From: Streptosporangium sandarakinum
GTDB lineage: Bacteria; Actinomycetota; Actinomycetes; Streptosporangiales; Streptosporangiaceae
Direction of reading: 5' to 3'
Assembly: GCF_013409935.1 (NCBI RefSeq)
Contig: NZ_JACCCO010000001.1
Span: 3,596,001-3,660,000 of the forward strand
DNA length: 64,000 bases
Part shown: positions 63,535 to 64,000 of the stretch, one piece after another
Numbering within the stretch: position 1 is the first letter of the stretch
Layout: the number at the start of each line of letters is the position of its first letter
Notes under the pieces: generated by a model
Seen by the model: only the letters and a program-made list of their open reading frames with translations
What the model was told of the DNA's origin: nothing
Databases searched by the model: none
Program-made: the position numbers and the translations under genes

Positions 63535-64000
63535 ATGTCAGATCAAGAGGCACTCGACTTCGCCATCGTCGTCTACCGCGAGGACGACGTATGGGAGGCG
63601 GAGGTGCTCCCCACGGCCCTCACCTCCGACCTGGACGGCCTGATCTACGCTCTGCGCCAGCAGCCGAGCATGAGCGGCACGATTGGTCTGGTCGCCGTTG
63701 GGGATGAGTTCTTCGTGGCGCTACGGGTGTTCGGCGAGCGGGTGGACGTCTTCCTGTCCGACATCGCCGCGTCCTGGGACTTCCCGCTCGCCGAGCAGGT
63801 GCTGGAGTACCTCGACGTGCCGGTGCCCGACGAGGAGGAGCTCGACGCGATCCTCCAGGACGAGGACACCGCCCTTCCCGCCGGCGACCTCTCGATCTTC
63901 GCGGACCTGGGCCTCGACGAGATGGAGCTCGGCATCCTCTCCGGCGACGTCGACCTGCTTCCCGAGGACGTGCTGTCCAGCATCGCCGCGCGGCTGGGAT
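63535..64000 (+). CDS. tRNA adenosine deaminase-associated protein (cut by right edge)
   Basis: The frame stays open to the end of the window. ATG 63535 ([26 protein letters not shown]) has GGTGGGG as ribosome site; ATG 63529 and GTG 63523 are in-frame alternatives. The protein is very acidic with [61 protein letters not shown]. Such proteins precede tadA in actinobacteria. The deaminase gene itself should lie just outside the window. The 3' end is missing. Confidence 0.8.
   Translation, partial: MSDQEALDFAIVVYREDDVWEAEVLPTALTSDLDGLIYALRQQPSMSGTIGLVAVGDEFFVALRVFGERVDVFLSDIAASWDFPLAEQVLEYLDVPVPDEEELDAILQDEDTALPAGDLSIFADLGLDEMELGILSGDVDLLPEDVLSSIAARLG

Overview
The window is high-GC actinobacterial DNA. 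Starts are often GTG or TTG, third codon positions are strongly GC-biased, and the gene order is diagnostic. The left edge carries the end of rnpA followed by yidD-yidC-jag-rsmG-parA-parB, so the replication origin (dnaA, rpmH) lies just outside to the left. Blocks such as trxB-trxA, sigM with its anti-sigma factor, pseudokinase-murJ-DUF6049-pcnA, ino1-padR-PBP-GT87 and rpsF-ssb-rpsR-rplI-dnaB match the origin-proximal backbone of Streptomyces, Mycobacterium and relatives. The overall flavour suggests Streptosporangiales (Streptosporangium or Nonomuraea type), but the genus is an inference.

Layout. 0-5.6 kb: membrane insertion, RNA-binding and chromosome partition genes, one parS inside parA and four more parS sites after parB. 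5.5-12 kb: threonine aldolase, D-Ala-D-Ala ligase, an aminotransferase, a GNAT enzyme and the thioredoxin system. 12-22 kb: SigM and its zinc anti-sigma factor, a catalytically dead kinase-like protein, the lipid II flippase MurJ, a DUF6049 surface protein, a YbaK-like deacylase and the CCA-adding enzyme. 22-32 kb: an MFS transporter, IPP isomerase, inositol phosphate synthase with a PadR regulator, a probable DUF5318 remnant, a bifunctional penicillin-binding protein and two GT-C type glycosyltransferases. 32-43 kb: endonuclease IV, small membrane proteins, ribosomal genes with ssb, an amino-acid ABC transporter, a MATE pump, and dnaB interrupted by a 501-residue intein.

From about 43 kb the content becomes more accessory: a pentapeptide-repeat protein, an ABC-F ATPase, an NmrA-like reductase, an ECF sigma/membrane protein/secreted protein module, an AraC regulator, a phosphodiesterase, an Lrp regulator facing an SMP-30 lactonase, an ABC-2 exporter and a two-component system. 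Then follow a second DnaN-like clamp, GntR and XRE-TPR regulators, and finally upp facing the start of a tRNA-adenosine-deaminase-associated protein.

The most unusual points are these: (1) the DnaB intein has Ala at position 1 and a Trp/Cys/Thr set like class 3 inteins, plus a cysteine-rich insertion in its endonuclease region; (2) a roughly 85-bp imperfect direct repeat, 3,019 bp apart, flanks the ECF sigma module and one copy looks like a decayed araC start; (3) the parS array is evenly spaced and its first site sits in a 42-bp perfect palindrome; (4) a DUF5318 remnant sits between padR and the PBP gene; (5) DnaA-box-like sites occur upstream of dnaB and after the PIG-V gene. I saw no rRNA, tRNA, CRISPR array or insertion sequence.
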